From assembly GCA_025558075.1 (NCBI GenBank), contig JAHLKF010000003.1, positions 1,054,001 through 1,118,000 of the forward strand: 64,000 nucleotides of DNA, in the 5' to 3' direction. The notes under the pieces were generated by a model. The model did no database searches. It had not been told where the DNA came from and saw only the letters and a list, made by a program, of their open reading frames with translations. Numbering within the stretch: the stretch's first letter is position 1; every line of letters begins with the position of its first letter. Positions 1 to 9,408 of the stretch are shown one piece after another. Made by a program: the position numbers and the translations under genes. This DNA comes from Gaertneriomyces semiglobifer (taxonomy: Eukaryota > Chytridiomycota > Chytridiomycetes > Spizellomycetales > Spizellomycetaceae).

Positions 1-601
1 CTTCAAAAGCGAGGGCAGCCGCGACTGGTTCGCATACAGTGTATGTCTTGGTGAAACCTGCATCTTTTGTAGCGCGAAGGAGAGCCTGGCATTGCTCCTT
101 TTCAAAACTCACGGGTACCGATATGACGCATCCGCTGACTTGTGTTCCCAGGTAGTTCTCCGCAGTCTCCTTCAGTTTCTGAATGTACTTGGCCGTCACT
201 TCCTGCGCAGTGTGATGTTGCAAAACTGCCTCCTCAGCATCCTCGGGCCAGGATTCTGTCTCATAGACAGGTAATGTCGCGTCGTTCGGCGACGGTACTA
301 TGCGCATCGGCAAATCCTTAATGTGGTGCTTGACTTCTTCATCTTCAAACTTTCTTCCCAAGATGTTTCTGAATTGGGTAATGGTTCCCTTCGGGTTGGA
401 CATGCTTTGAACACGCGCTTGAGAGCCCGCCAATTCCTCACCGTGGTTGGTGAACGCATAGTAGGATGGAATATTTCTTTCACCGTCCTCATTGGCGATT
501 GTCTCTCCACGACCATCCTTCCCAACAATGGCAACACTGCTGTACAGGGTGCCAAATGAGAGGCCCACAAACACCTCAGGGTTTTCGGTTTCTCGCGTCA
601 T
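1..601 (-). CDS. SSZ1: Ssz1-like Hsp70 (ribosome-associated complex), 5' part only
   Basis: Open reading frame entering from the left edge; the ATG is at 601 and about 200 residues are visible. The N-terminus begins MTRETENPEVFVGLSFGT, followed by an Hsp70 ATPase-fold start and the family signature NEDGERNIPSYYAF. NPKGTITQFRNILG and CVISVPVSFEKEQ are also typical of Hsp70 subdomains. The replacement of the usual Hsp70 motif GIDLGTT by GLSFGTL, together with the NPKGTI region, fits Ssz1, the atypical Hsp70 that pairs with zuotin on the ribosome to help nascent-chain folding. This is family knowledge, not proven here. No intron is seen in the visible part. The C-terminal two thirds lie outside the window, so a different atypical cytosolic Hsp70 cannot be excluded. 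Confidence 0.82.
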   Translation of the reverse strand, partial: MTRETENPEVFVGLSFGTLYSSVAIVGKDGRGETIANEDGERNIPSYYAFTNHGEELAGSQARVQSMSNPKGTITQFRNILGRKFEDEEVKHHIKDLPMRIVPSPNDATLPVYETESWPEDAEEAVLQHHTAQEVTAKYIQKLKETAENYLGTQVSGCVISVPVSFEKEQCQALLRATKDAGFTKTYTVCEPVAAALAFE

Positions 602-1385
602 TCCTGCAATGAAGAATTCCTGCTAATAAGTCTCTCAGTTAATCTGTCTCCCAGGTTCCCCCTTGACCTTTCTAATGCCTAGCGTCAGCGAACGTACTAG
701 GTGGGAACGAATTCAGACTCGCCGCGACGATGAAAAAAGCTCTTCGAAAAAACAAAAATCAGCGCTCGACTTTCGACCGAACCGACAACCCTAACACCGC
801 GCCCTGGTCGCGTTTCGACCATTGCTGCTTCAAAAAGTGTGAGGAAGGCCAGCATCCCGATCTTCGATTGTGTCTGCCAGTCTCTGTGTTGCGAATGCTT
901 GTTGCGTTTTCATCAGGGCAGCGAATGGAGTGAATGTGCACAGCATCGGCTGGAACGGCTTCGTGAAGCTTTCTTTACATCGGCAGGTCATGACGAGCAA
1001 CACCTCGCGTATGAAAACCAAAAGATCTAAATACAACCAATGTCCCGAGTATCTTGATCAAGGGATAGTGATGATTGGAGGTGCTCAAATCAGGTGTGCG
1101 AGTAATGGTTAAGAACGTGAGAATCATGCGCTTTGTTATGCTGGGATAGTCACGAAAGGACAGGACAGCTTCAAAGAAGGTGCATGTCGTTGAATCAGCG
1201 TCCTTGCAGGTGCAATGCCCAAATGGCGCAGTGGGCGCTCCACCAATTGAAAAAGTAATCGCAAAGCTAATCTGATCAGACGGCCCACTCTCAAACGTTT
1301 CCGTTAAGATGTGGTCATTCCCATGGTGATTTCTATTGAGCTGCCACTGTCAAGCCACGGTCTTTCTCTCTATCTTTCTTCTTCT
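602..1385. other. Intergenic stretch, no gene seen
   Basis: About 780 bp between the Ssz1-like start codon and the stop codon of the dynein-2 light intermediate chain gene. Short frames on both strands show no conserved motif and no plausible splice pattern. It should hold the Ssz1-like promoter and the 3' UTR of the dynein gene. A pyrimidine-rich tract at about 1365-1435 is largely the complement of the lysine/glutamate-rich tail of the dynein gene. Confidence 0.6.
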
Positions 1386-2690
1386 TTACTTTCTCTCCTG
1401 TTTTCTCTCTTTTTTCTCCTTCGCTTTTCTGACATTCAATTCTCTCAGCCGTTCCAGCTCTTCGTCCTTTTGCGCCCTAGCTCTATCAACTTCATATTCG
1501 GTATATTTTTCCCACTCGAACTTAAACGGTTTCTCTTCTTTGGGCTCTTCTCCAAACACTCTTAATAACTCTGCCCCACTGGGAACCGGGCCAATGTTGC
1601 TCAGCAGGTCCTGGCCTGCGACAATGCAAAGAGGTTTATTCATGTCAAACACAGAGTGCTTTAACCCGTTCGTTCGGAACGCGTGTTGAGACAAGTGGGT
1701 TCGGAGCTTCTGTAGTGTGGGAGGGTGTTGTAGGGATGTGAACAGCAGCGATGCCGAGTGAGTGTGGGCACTATAACGGAGAAGGGTCGAGAGCGTTTTC
1801 CGCAATGACGGTTCCGCGTTGAGAAACTTGTCGTAATTTGTCGCGATGATGGTCAGTTGAATCGGGGATATGGTTATCTTGTCTCTAAAAAATCAAAGTA
1901 TACTGTTCATCTCTCCTTTCAATGATCACTTTTAACGATGTCCAAACGAGTGTCACGTACTTATCCGGATGTGACTCCCATTTTTTCAGTGAATGTTGAG
2001 TGAGTGCTTTTGGTCTTTTGGACCCGCGGGCAGCAAGTCCAGACATAGTCGTGCGTATGTGATCCAACAATGACGGTAGTACTGTGTTCAATGTGTTTTG
2101 GGTTTGATGTGGCTATCCGACCAACCATCAAGAAAGGTTATTCTTCAAAGACATCACAGCCCATGCGTAAGGAGGGATATAGGATACCTTGCTTAAGTCA
2201 ACAACAATAAATACGCTCAATAGGTGCAGATTCTGCTCGTTGATAGGCACTCTGAGCAATGGAGTACTGGACGTAGCCCCACCCAACTCCCAGATATGTG
2301 CAACGTCCTTGATGTTGTTGATGCCGCGTGTCCGACGAGCAAAGGTGTAGTCTAGAGCAAGAGTTGGCGACGGAGTCTCATCTAAGTGCGGATATGGGTT
2401 GAGACAGTCCGCTTGTAGATACTCAGTGTATCATAACCAATGCCTACCCACCACGATCTAAAAATCGCAGGATGACAGAGGTCTTTCCTGAGCGGGGTGC
2501 GCCGAGAAATACAAGATGCGTTTCTATTGGATCGTCTATACAAACAAAATGATGAGCGACGGGCGTTCTTCTGGAGTTGGTTTGGCAATGCTGAACAGTT
2601 ACTTTCTGAACTCTTGGGTTTGCTGCTGTGTGCCTCCTTGATGAGTTGAAATATGTCCTTCTTCGCTGCTGGGGCCTCTGAGCCTTCCAT
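1386..2690 (-). CDS. DYNC2LI1: Cytoplasmic dynein-2 light intermediate chain (intraflagellar transport)
   Basis: Five exons: 2690-2603, 2535-2452, 2381-2188, 2112-1961 and 1884-1386. All introns are GT-AG, and together they give exactly 338 aa (the human protein is 351 aa). Residues 41-48 form a P-loop (GAPRSGKT) followed by SVILRFLDRDETPSPTLALD, the family hallmark. Then come IWELGG, FIVVDLSK, IIATNYDKF, NKPLCIVAGQD and a C-terminal YTEYEVDRARAQKDEELE that aligns with the vertebrate D2LIC tail. The protein belongs to the retrograde dynein-2 motor of cilia and flagella. It is the strongest sign that the organism makes a flagellum. The tail ends in an unusually lysine/glutamate-rich run. Confidence 0.93.
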
Positions 2691-3891
2691 GTTGATAAAA
2701 TCATGAAGAACTTCAAAGAAGAAATAGTGTTCTTATTTCACTGATCGAGATATCTCGTGCATTGCCTGCGAAACGTCCTCACGCGTCCTCGAATCAACGC
2801 GGTGCGAGTATAAACGGGCGTTCCGGTTCTGATGCATAACTGTTCGTGCTGGTTTACTTCTGCGCAGGCGTGCGGCGAGAAAAGGATTATGGTGAAAAAG
2901 TTCTGCGACTTCTAATGGAGGTCTTCAGCGTTTGCTTTAGGCGGGGCCTTTTTTTTTTGGTCATTCCAGCGGACGAGATGGATGGAGGTACTGACAAGAG
3001 CCCTTTCTTGTCTGAAACAACATGGTGGCCCTGAACCAAAGAAAGACAACTGTAGTGGCTTCAGACTTCTTAGACCTCTTTTGAAAGGCAATGCGGAGGG
3101 AAATTGTAGAGAAACTCGGAAACGCCGATTCATTTTCATTCTTTGGATGACCCGTTGCGCCCACAGATGAACAGAAGGTTCCTTTCATATTAAGAGAGGA
3201 CTTGGGTAGAGGTACATTTTATCTCATGCCAAGCTGAATTCCACGGGTTGTAGATGGCTTGGGGAACTCACAATCGCTCCCTGAGTGGACAAATACCCAT
3301 CCAACGGCAGGGCATCTTATTTTAGGAAAATGACAATCGATCTCCCTGTGGCATCTACCTTTGCTCGGTATGGGATCAATGCAGAGCGGGCAATTGCTTA
3401 GGGTGATGACAGGGGAAACCCATACTCGAAGGCACATATTGCATTGTGGGCGTCATCTCACGCGGGCGTTGTGAACGAACTCTCTTCGTGTTGGGCAATG
3501 TTGCAGGCTCTCTGCGAGCATTCCGACTCCATCGAAGCAGTTAATAAGTAAACCTCCATGTCGGGTTCAGCTTCTTTATTTCCGAAGACCTCAAGGGGCC
3601 CAAGGTGCAAGACTGCATGCTCAAAAGACGAACACCCAACATGATAATCCACCAGGTTACCAGAGAGCAGACGGCGCTTCCCGAGAATGCCATCAAGGTT
3701 ACTGCTCAATCAGACATGACATGGTAATTGTGCGATTGCATCTGACTGAACCATAACCGAAGTGTCCAAAATCCAAATGCGCGCGACGTTTTCTGACTTT
3801 TTTTTTTTGTTGAGCTTCTTCTCTGCCAGCACCTTCGCGGTTACTGATTAACAGCAACCCGTACCATCTGTAGGACAGGACATTCATTACA
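2691..3891. other. Mostly unassigned interval upstream of DUS3
   Basis: About 1.2 kb between the dynein-2 LIC start and the DUS3 start. It must contain both promoters. The only coding-like signal is the tentative spliced minus-strand ORF listed separately at 3224-3709. A T-run at about 3799-3809 and a further T-run at about 2949-2958 are present. Other short frames look random. Confidence 0.5.
3224..3709 (-). CDS. Possible small spliced gene, unrecognised
   Basis: Tentative. An open frame of about 82 codons (from about 3709 to 3462) ends at GTGAGA. A 65-nt intron (3461-3397) leads to a 38-nt exon (3396-3359), then a 51-nt intron and a last exon 3315-3224 ending in TGA. The frame stays open through both joins, and intron sizes match those of neighbouring genes. 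The spliced product would contain NCPLCIDPIPSK (one CxxC pair) and end VEFSLA. No ATG opens the frame: its 5' boundary is either an acceptor near 3697 or an in-frame internal ATG. I recognise no family, and chance is a real alternative. Confidence 0.22.
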
Positions 3892-5922
3892 ATGGCTGGT
3901 GCAGTAGATACAGATGCCGTTGCCACACTCGAAAGCAAAGGCATAGCGCCCATCAAGCAACAGTTCCGTAAAGTCAAGGGCGATGGAAAAGCTGATTCTG
4001 ATGCACTCACCGGTGAAAAGAGACCTCACGACGCTTTGGAGAGCAATGGCGAGGGAGAGTTTCCGACCACTGAAGACGCCTTGGAGAATGCGGTACACGG
4101 AGATGGCTCTTCCGCCAAGAAACCCAAATTCGACAAATCTGCGAGACAAGCAGGCCGGCGTGGACAAAATAAAAAGAAGGAAAGACATCAAGCACCTGTT
4201 CAAGATGATTTCAAACTTTGCAATGCGCTAGCACAAGGCAATGAGTGTCCGTATGGAGAGAACTGCAAGTTCACGCATGACGTTACTGCGTACCTCGCAG
4301 CGAAAGAACCAGATTTGGAAGGTCCTTGCCCGCAAATCAAGGCTTTTGGATCTTGCAAGTTCGGACCCAAATGTCGATTTTATGGTACGCATGCTGGCAT
4401 GCTCGCTGACGCTAATATTGTGATCAAGAGCCCGAACGACATCATCAAGAATGGAGTGACGAGAGAGTTGCAAAAGTCGTTGCGATCAAATAATGCTAGC
4501 CTTCCGAGAACTGAGGAGTACCTGGCATGGTTGCAAACGGCCAAAGCCGTCCGCGCCGCGCGTATCGCATCCAAAGTCAAGGAGTCTCCCCAGGATCCAA
4601 CCGTGGAGGATGCAAACGAGCAGTCTGCGGCCTCTGAAAACCCTATCCCGCAAGCGGAAGAGCAGTCGGTGACGGAGACGAGCGCGTGCAATGAAGAGCA
4701 AGCGCTGAACGATGCAAGTACTGAGGAAGCATCAGTCGTCCCGGGCACTGCACAACCTGTTGACACCGCAGCAGATAAACCTGCAGAGCCCGAGTTATCA
4801 GCGGCCGAAAAGGAATCGCTAAAGAAGTTCGATTATGATCCCGCAACTATACGTTTCCGGTGTGACAGCAAGAAGCGTGTGGACTTTCGCCACAAGACTT
4901 ATCTCGCTCCGTTGACCACGGTTGGAAATCTGCCTTTCCGCCGGATCTGCAAACAGTTTGGCGTTGATATTACTTGCGGAGAAATGGCCATGACTACCGC
5001 CCTTCTCAGCGGCCAAGGGCATGAGTGGGCGTTGACTCGTCGACATGTTTCTGAAGACATTTTTGGACTACAAATTGCGGGGAGCCAACCTCGAACTATA
5101 CTGAAAGTTTGCGAGGCAATCGCTGAAAACAATATGGACGTGGATTTTGTGGATTTGAATCTTGGATGTCCTGTGGAAGCTATTACGAAAATGGGTTGCG
5201 GAAGCGCCTTATTGGAACAAAGAGGTAAACTATACGATATATGCGCCGGAGCGAACTACGCACTAGGGTCTATTCCTCTTACGGTCAAAATAAGGCAAGG
5301 AATCTACACCGGAAAGCCCGTTGCCCACAAACTGTTGCCTTTATTCAAGCAAGCCGGTGTCTCCATGGTCACCCTGCACGGGCGCTCGAAAGAGCAGCGC
5401 TACACAAAACTTTCTGACTGGTCATACATTCAAGAAATGTCCAAGTTGTCTGGCGACGACATGCTTTTCTTTGGGAATGGAGATATCCTTTCGCATCAGG
5501 AATACTGGAATTACATTGAAAAGGCGAACGTTGATGGATGCATGATTGGTCGTGGCGCGTTGATCAAACCATGGATATTCACAGAAATTAAAGAGCGACG
5601 GGTATGGGATATCAGTTCGAGAGAGCGTCTGGATTTTTTGAAGGACTTTGTTCATAACGGATTGGAATACTGGGGCTCTGACACGCAGGGTGTCAACACT
5701 ACCCGGCGCTTCCTTTGCGAATGGCTGTCTTTCCTTCATCGGTACATTCCCGTGGGCCTTTTGGAAGTCTTACCTCAGAGAATCAATGATCGGCCGCCTC
5801 CTTACGTTGGACGCGATGACTTGGAAACCCTCATGGCCTCACCTAATTCGAATGACTGGGTTAAAATCTCGGAAATGCTACTTGGACCAGCGCCCGCCAG
5901 CTTCAAGTTTATTCCAAAGTAG
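3892..5922 (+). CDS. DUS3: tRNA-dihydrouridine(47) synthase DUS3
   Basis: Single exon, 676 aa, starting at ATG 3892. The enzyme reduces uridine 47 in the variable loop of cytoplasmic tRNAs using FMN and NAD(P)H. There is a low-complexity N-terminus with basic patches. Two CCCH zinc fingers follow, at about residues 105-130 (CNALAQGNECPYGENCKFTH) and 143-168 (CPQIKAFGSCKFGPKCRFYG), as is usual for Dus3. After an acidic linker comes the TIM-barrel DUS domain from about residue 330: YLAPLTTVGNLPFRRICK, CGEMAMTTALLSG, DLNLGCPVEAITKMGCGSAL (which holds the catalytic cysteine), VKIRQG, TLHGRSKEQRY and IGRGALIKPWIF. It is convergent with the coiled-coil gene downstream. Confidence 0.97.
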   Translation: MAGAVDTDAVATLESKGIAPIKQQFRKVKGDGKADSDALTGEKRPHDALESNGEGEFPTTEDALENAVHGDGSSAKKPKFDKSARQAGRRGQNKKKERHQAPVQDDFKLCNALAQGNECPYGENCKFTHDVTAYLAAKEPDLEGPCPQIKAFGSCKFGPKCRFYGTHAGMLADANIVIKSPNDIIKNGVTRELQKSLRSNNASLPRTEEYLAWLQTAKAVRAARIASKVKESPQDPTVEDANEQSAASENPIPQAEEQSVTETSACNEEQALNDASTEEASVVPGTAQPVDTAADKPAEPELSAAEKESLKKFDYDPATIRFRCDSKKRVDFRHKTYLAPLTTVGNLPFRRICKQFGVDITCGEMAMTTALLSGQGHEWALTRRHVSEDIFGLQIAGSQPRTILKVCEAIAENNMDVDFVDLNLGCPVEAITKMGCGSALLEQRGKLYDICAGANYALGSIPLTVKIRQGIYTGKPVAHKLLPLFKQAGVSMVTLHGRSKEQRYTKLSDWSYIQEMSKLSGDDMLFFGNGDILSHQEYWNYIEKANVDGCMIGRGALIKPWIFTEIKERRVWDISSRERLDFLKDFVHNGLEYWGSDTQGVNTTRRFLCEWLSFLHRYIPVGLLEVLPQRINDRPPPYVGRDDLETLMASPNSNDWVKISEMLLGPAPASFKFIPK

Positions 5923-6301
5923 GTGTTTTTCCAAGCATGCTTGTTTGCTTCCAGAGGACTAAGATGCATTTCTTTTAGGCATAAGAGCAATGCGTACGAA
6001 GTGGAAGGATGAGGTTGATATGGGTCCCCGGTCGCTCAACGTAACTACCAAGCGATCACCCTGTTCGCATAGAAACTTCTTGTATTTATATAGTTGTAAG
6101 ACCCGCATTTAGAGTTGATGGACTCTTTGGACATATGGCCATTTTTGAGTTGGCGGCAGGAATGTTCAGGTTCATTGATCCTCCAGATTGGCAACACACA
6201 CCCGGTCGCAGCTGTATTGCAAGGAACACCGAGTGGTCTGTCCGTCAAGTACCGAGATTGTAGATTTGGAGGTACATGTTGCATCGCAGTAGCATCTTTG
6301 A
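5923..6301. other. Convergent intergenic region, no gene seen
   Basis: About 380 bp between the DUS3 stop and the stop of the minus-strand coiled-coil gene. It would hold both 3' UTRs. No conserved frame or RNA gene was recognised. Confidence 0.6.
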
Positions 6302-8659
6302 TTACACAACGACAGTTCCATAACTGGTATCTTCGTCTGAATAACCCACCACTTTTGCCAAAAACAACGGTAGTTCTTTCTCTACATCATCAGCTTCTAA
6401 AATTGTGTCTAATGTCGAACTCAATTCGCCTGATCTTTCCACAGAAGCATATCCCGAATCGCGCCGCAAGAGCGAGTCATACGGAATCCCCAGGAGTTCA
6501 AGCGAGATCTGGTTTGCTTTCACTAACGTCGGATCCGGGGTAGGCGGTGAGGTCGGCTGAGGTGATGACGGAGGCGGAAGTGTAGAAACGAAGGTGTGCA
6601 ACGAAGATTTAAGCAGTGCGTACCGGCGCTGCAGCTGGTCCAAGGTTGCTCGTAAAGCTTCGTAATCGGCTTTAAGGGCTTTGAGATCGTGCGCCTCCTT
6701 AGGTACGGTATTCCGTGTTTGCGTGGCAATTGTTGTCGTCATTGGTTTGGTGATAGCGTTCTGATATAATTTATCTAATCCGGCGTATCGCTTTTGAAGA
6801 TTCTTATATCCCTCGTCTAGCTTTTTGCGCGCTCCCTCTAGTTCTTCATGTGCGGATAGCAAGATCGCATGCTTGTGCTTCAGCCCAGCCAACACATCGT
6901 CTTTGCGTAGCATGTCAGCCTTCAATCGCTTGTTCACTGCCGTGAGTTGCTCCAAGTTCTCTGAAAGCTGATTGTGCTCATATTGCAGCTCCCTTGCTTT
7001 CTGCTCAACTACTTTTCTTATTTCGACAGCCTCTTTGACCCGTTTGCGCCCATCCTTTAACTCTTTCTCTAATTCGACAACCTTCTCACGAAGAACTTCA
7101 CATGCTCGTTCAGTGTCTTTGGTGGTCTTACGGGCAGATTTATATAGTGTACACAGTTCGTCTTGCAGTTTAGAGTTTTCTTCTGCAAGTGACTTCATGC
7201 GACTCTGTAGGACGAAGAGCTGATCTGTGTGTTGCGCGGTCATATGATGTGTCAGCAAATCCGGGATGGGAACATCGAGGTTGTCCAATGGTAGCGGGAG
7301 TAAGGGTTCTGAATTATTCTCTGCACTCGGGATGATCTTCAATGCCTTAAGCAAGGTCTCGATGCGGGAGGTGCACACCTGATGCAAATTCTTGGCAGCG
7401 GCGTGCTGTTCTGTCAATGAGGCCTCTAATTGCGAGATGCGCTTCACTGCTGTACTCTTCTCCTCAATTAAATGAGCTATTCGGCCGTCCAATTCCTTGA
7501 TTTTGTGATCTCTATCCGTCAGCGTGTTTTCAACGTTGGCTCTTTTCTGACTCTCCTCTTCCATCTCAATTATCAACTCTTCTTTCTCCTTCCCTAACCG
7601 CCTAATCGCTTCTTGCATACTGACTAACGTTTTTTTGATCTTGCGGTTTGCGGTCTCTAGGTCAATTTTGATGCCTACAGTCTCATCTAATTCTCTTTTT
7701 AGCAATCCAATTCTTTTTGACTGTGCCATGATAGTCTCGTCTAGCTGTTTCTGTCTTGAAATGAGTTCTTCTTTATCTTGCTCAAGCTGGCGAACATCGC
7801 TTGACAAATCAGGAGGCACCGGTCCACGAGAGGCAGGTGGGATCAAATCAGCTTGACAAGCCATGTCTCTGACAATGACTTCAGGAGTCTGCACCTGCTC
7901 CGCAATCGTTTGGATTGCAGTATCTCGCTCCTTTCGCTTGACTGCCTCTCGCTTCAGAACAATTAACGCCATTTTCAGCCCTTTATTCTCTCGCTTTAAC
8001 CGTGCGTTGTCCGTCAGTAGACGTCCATTCTCCGCTTGAACGGTAGTGGTGGTTTGCAGAAGATCAACAGGAACTCTACAAAAGACACATATTGTGAGCT
8101 GGATGCAAAGCATCCCAACTAGATGCAGCAATACCCACCTACCTATATGACCTTTCTGTAAGTTCATTCATTGAACTGGCGAGAGATTCCGAAGAATTGG
8201 CTGTTCGTTCGATTAATCCGCGCAACCTTGCTATCTCCTGATCCTTAATATCCAGGGTATTCCGAACTCTCTATAAACCCATGAGACCCATCTTTAGTTG
8301 AGCCTTTGAACTCGTGACGCAAAACAAGTGCTGCCTGCACTCGCCCCATCTATACCCACCTCAAGCTCCCTTTTCATCACCTCCCGCTGGTGTTCGCCAC
8401 GCTCGCAGCGCACTTCCAGCCCCCGTTTTTCCAGCTTCAAAAACTCATTTTCTCGTTGAATCTCATGTATACCGCGAAGTGCAACTCGGGCTGTAGGCCC
8501 GGTATGATGGTTGTCTTCATCGTCCGTGTCCTGGTGAGTCGACCGCGAGCTCCGGTGGCCCTGACTAGTCGCCAAGCTCAGGAATTCCGATTCCTCGGTG
8601 GTAGGTGGAATCGAGATATCTTCCCAACCGTAAATAATGGAGGGCGATGGGTCGTCCAT
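6302..8659 (-). CDS. Long coiled-coil protein, unrecognised
   Basis: Three exons: 8659-8360, 8270-8152 and 8075-6302. Frame is kept across both GT-AG introns, giving 730 aa. The N-terminus has a short WEDISIPPTTEESEFLSL segment and an acidic/histidine patch. From about residue 60 to 620 the protein is almost continuous heptad-like coiled coil rich in E, K, L, Q and R (for example RENEFLKLEKRGLEVR and ENGRLLTDNARLKRENKGLK). It then has a proline/serine linker and a tail with YDSLLRRDSGYASVERSGEL. There are no enzyme motifs. A cytoskeletal, centrosomal or basal-body role is possible in a flagellated cell, but that is only inference from composition. Confidence 0.8.
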
Positions 8660-9408
8660 AGCTGTGATGAACGCTTGCTGGAGGCCCGCTTCGACGCGTT
8701 CGACGAGATTTCACACTTTTGCAACGTCTGACCGCAGACCCATCCCAAGTGGTAGAAGGACGGTATCTTAAGAGTCAATGGTTACGATTTTTCATAGGGT
8801 GCAAGCTTATAGTCATGGGATAGTCATTTTAGAGAGTAAACGGTTAAGCTGGCATATCATTACGAGAAGGGCGAACTACACGCAAGATTCCTACGCCAAT
8901 GCGACATCTTATCTATTGCTCTCTGACTCCGGCGTGCCCATTCGGTTTTGCCAGAGAATGCTGTGGCCATCACTTCCATGAGGACAGAAAGGAAATGAAG
9001 GAGCATGTCAATGATCGCACATCCAAGGATCAAGTGGCTATTGAGAAGCCGAAGCAGGATAATACGTGTGGTGATGGCACCAAGGAACACATCGACCGCA
9101 GTAAGCGAATCGGTAGTGGAGTCACCAGTCTGCGGGTGCCAGGTCCTCCTCCGCTACCAGCGTTCGGCGCAGTAAATGGGAAGATTGAGGCTGGGAGTAG
9201 GCAGGGCAAAGCCCGGATGGAAACGGTGGAAGACAGCTCTGAGTCGCTCGGCTGTTCAATCGCTCAAGCAGAGCAGATTGAACGACATGCAGCCTGCTCT
9301 GAATGTACTGGCAACGGTTTCTGCTTAAGGCGTCAACTCCATTCTCTGCGAAACTCTTTACGTCGCCCGCCTCGCTGACATTGAAACGTTGTGGTACGTC
9401 TGACGATA
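8660..9408. other. Intergenic stretch, no convincing gene
   Basis: About 750 bp between the start of the coiled-coil gene and the stop of the next minus-strand gene. A plus-strand frame at 8899-9378 (159 codons) runs through it, but it has no recognisable motif, odd composition and no supporting splice structure, so I do not call it. The region likely holds the promoter of the coiled-coil gene. Confidence 0.5.

Noticed and set aside
1365..1435. Pyrimidine-rich tract as a possible simple repeat or regulatory element
   Set aside because: Most of it is the antisense of the Lys/Glu-rich C-terminal codons of the dynein-2 LIC gene.
3219..3437. RING-like cysteine pattern (CNMCLRV ... NCPLC) in one minus-strand frame
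   Set aside because: Only two CxxC pairs, no following Cys/His set, and a stop codon directly upstream. In the spliced reading of this region, the first pair falls inside an intron.
8899..9378. 159-codon plus-strand ORF between two minus-strand genes
   Set aside because: No recognisable motif, uneven composition, no intron support, and it lies in what should be promoter and 3'-flank sequence.
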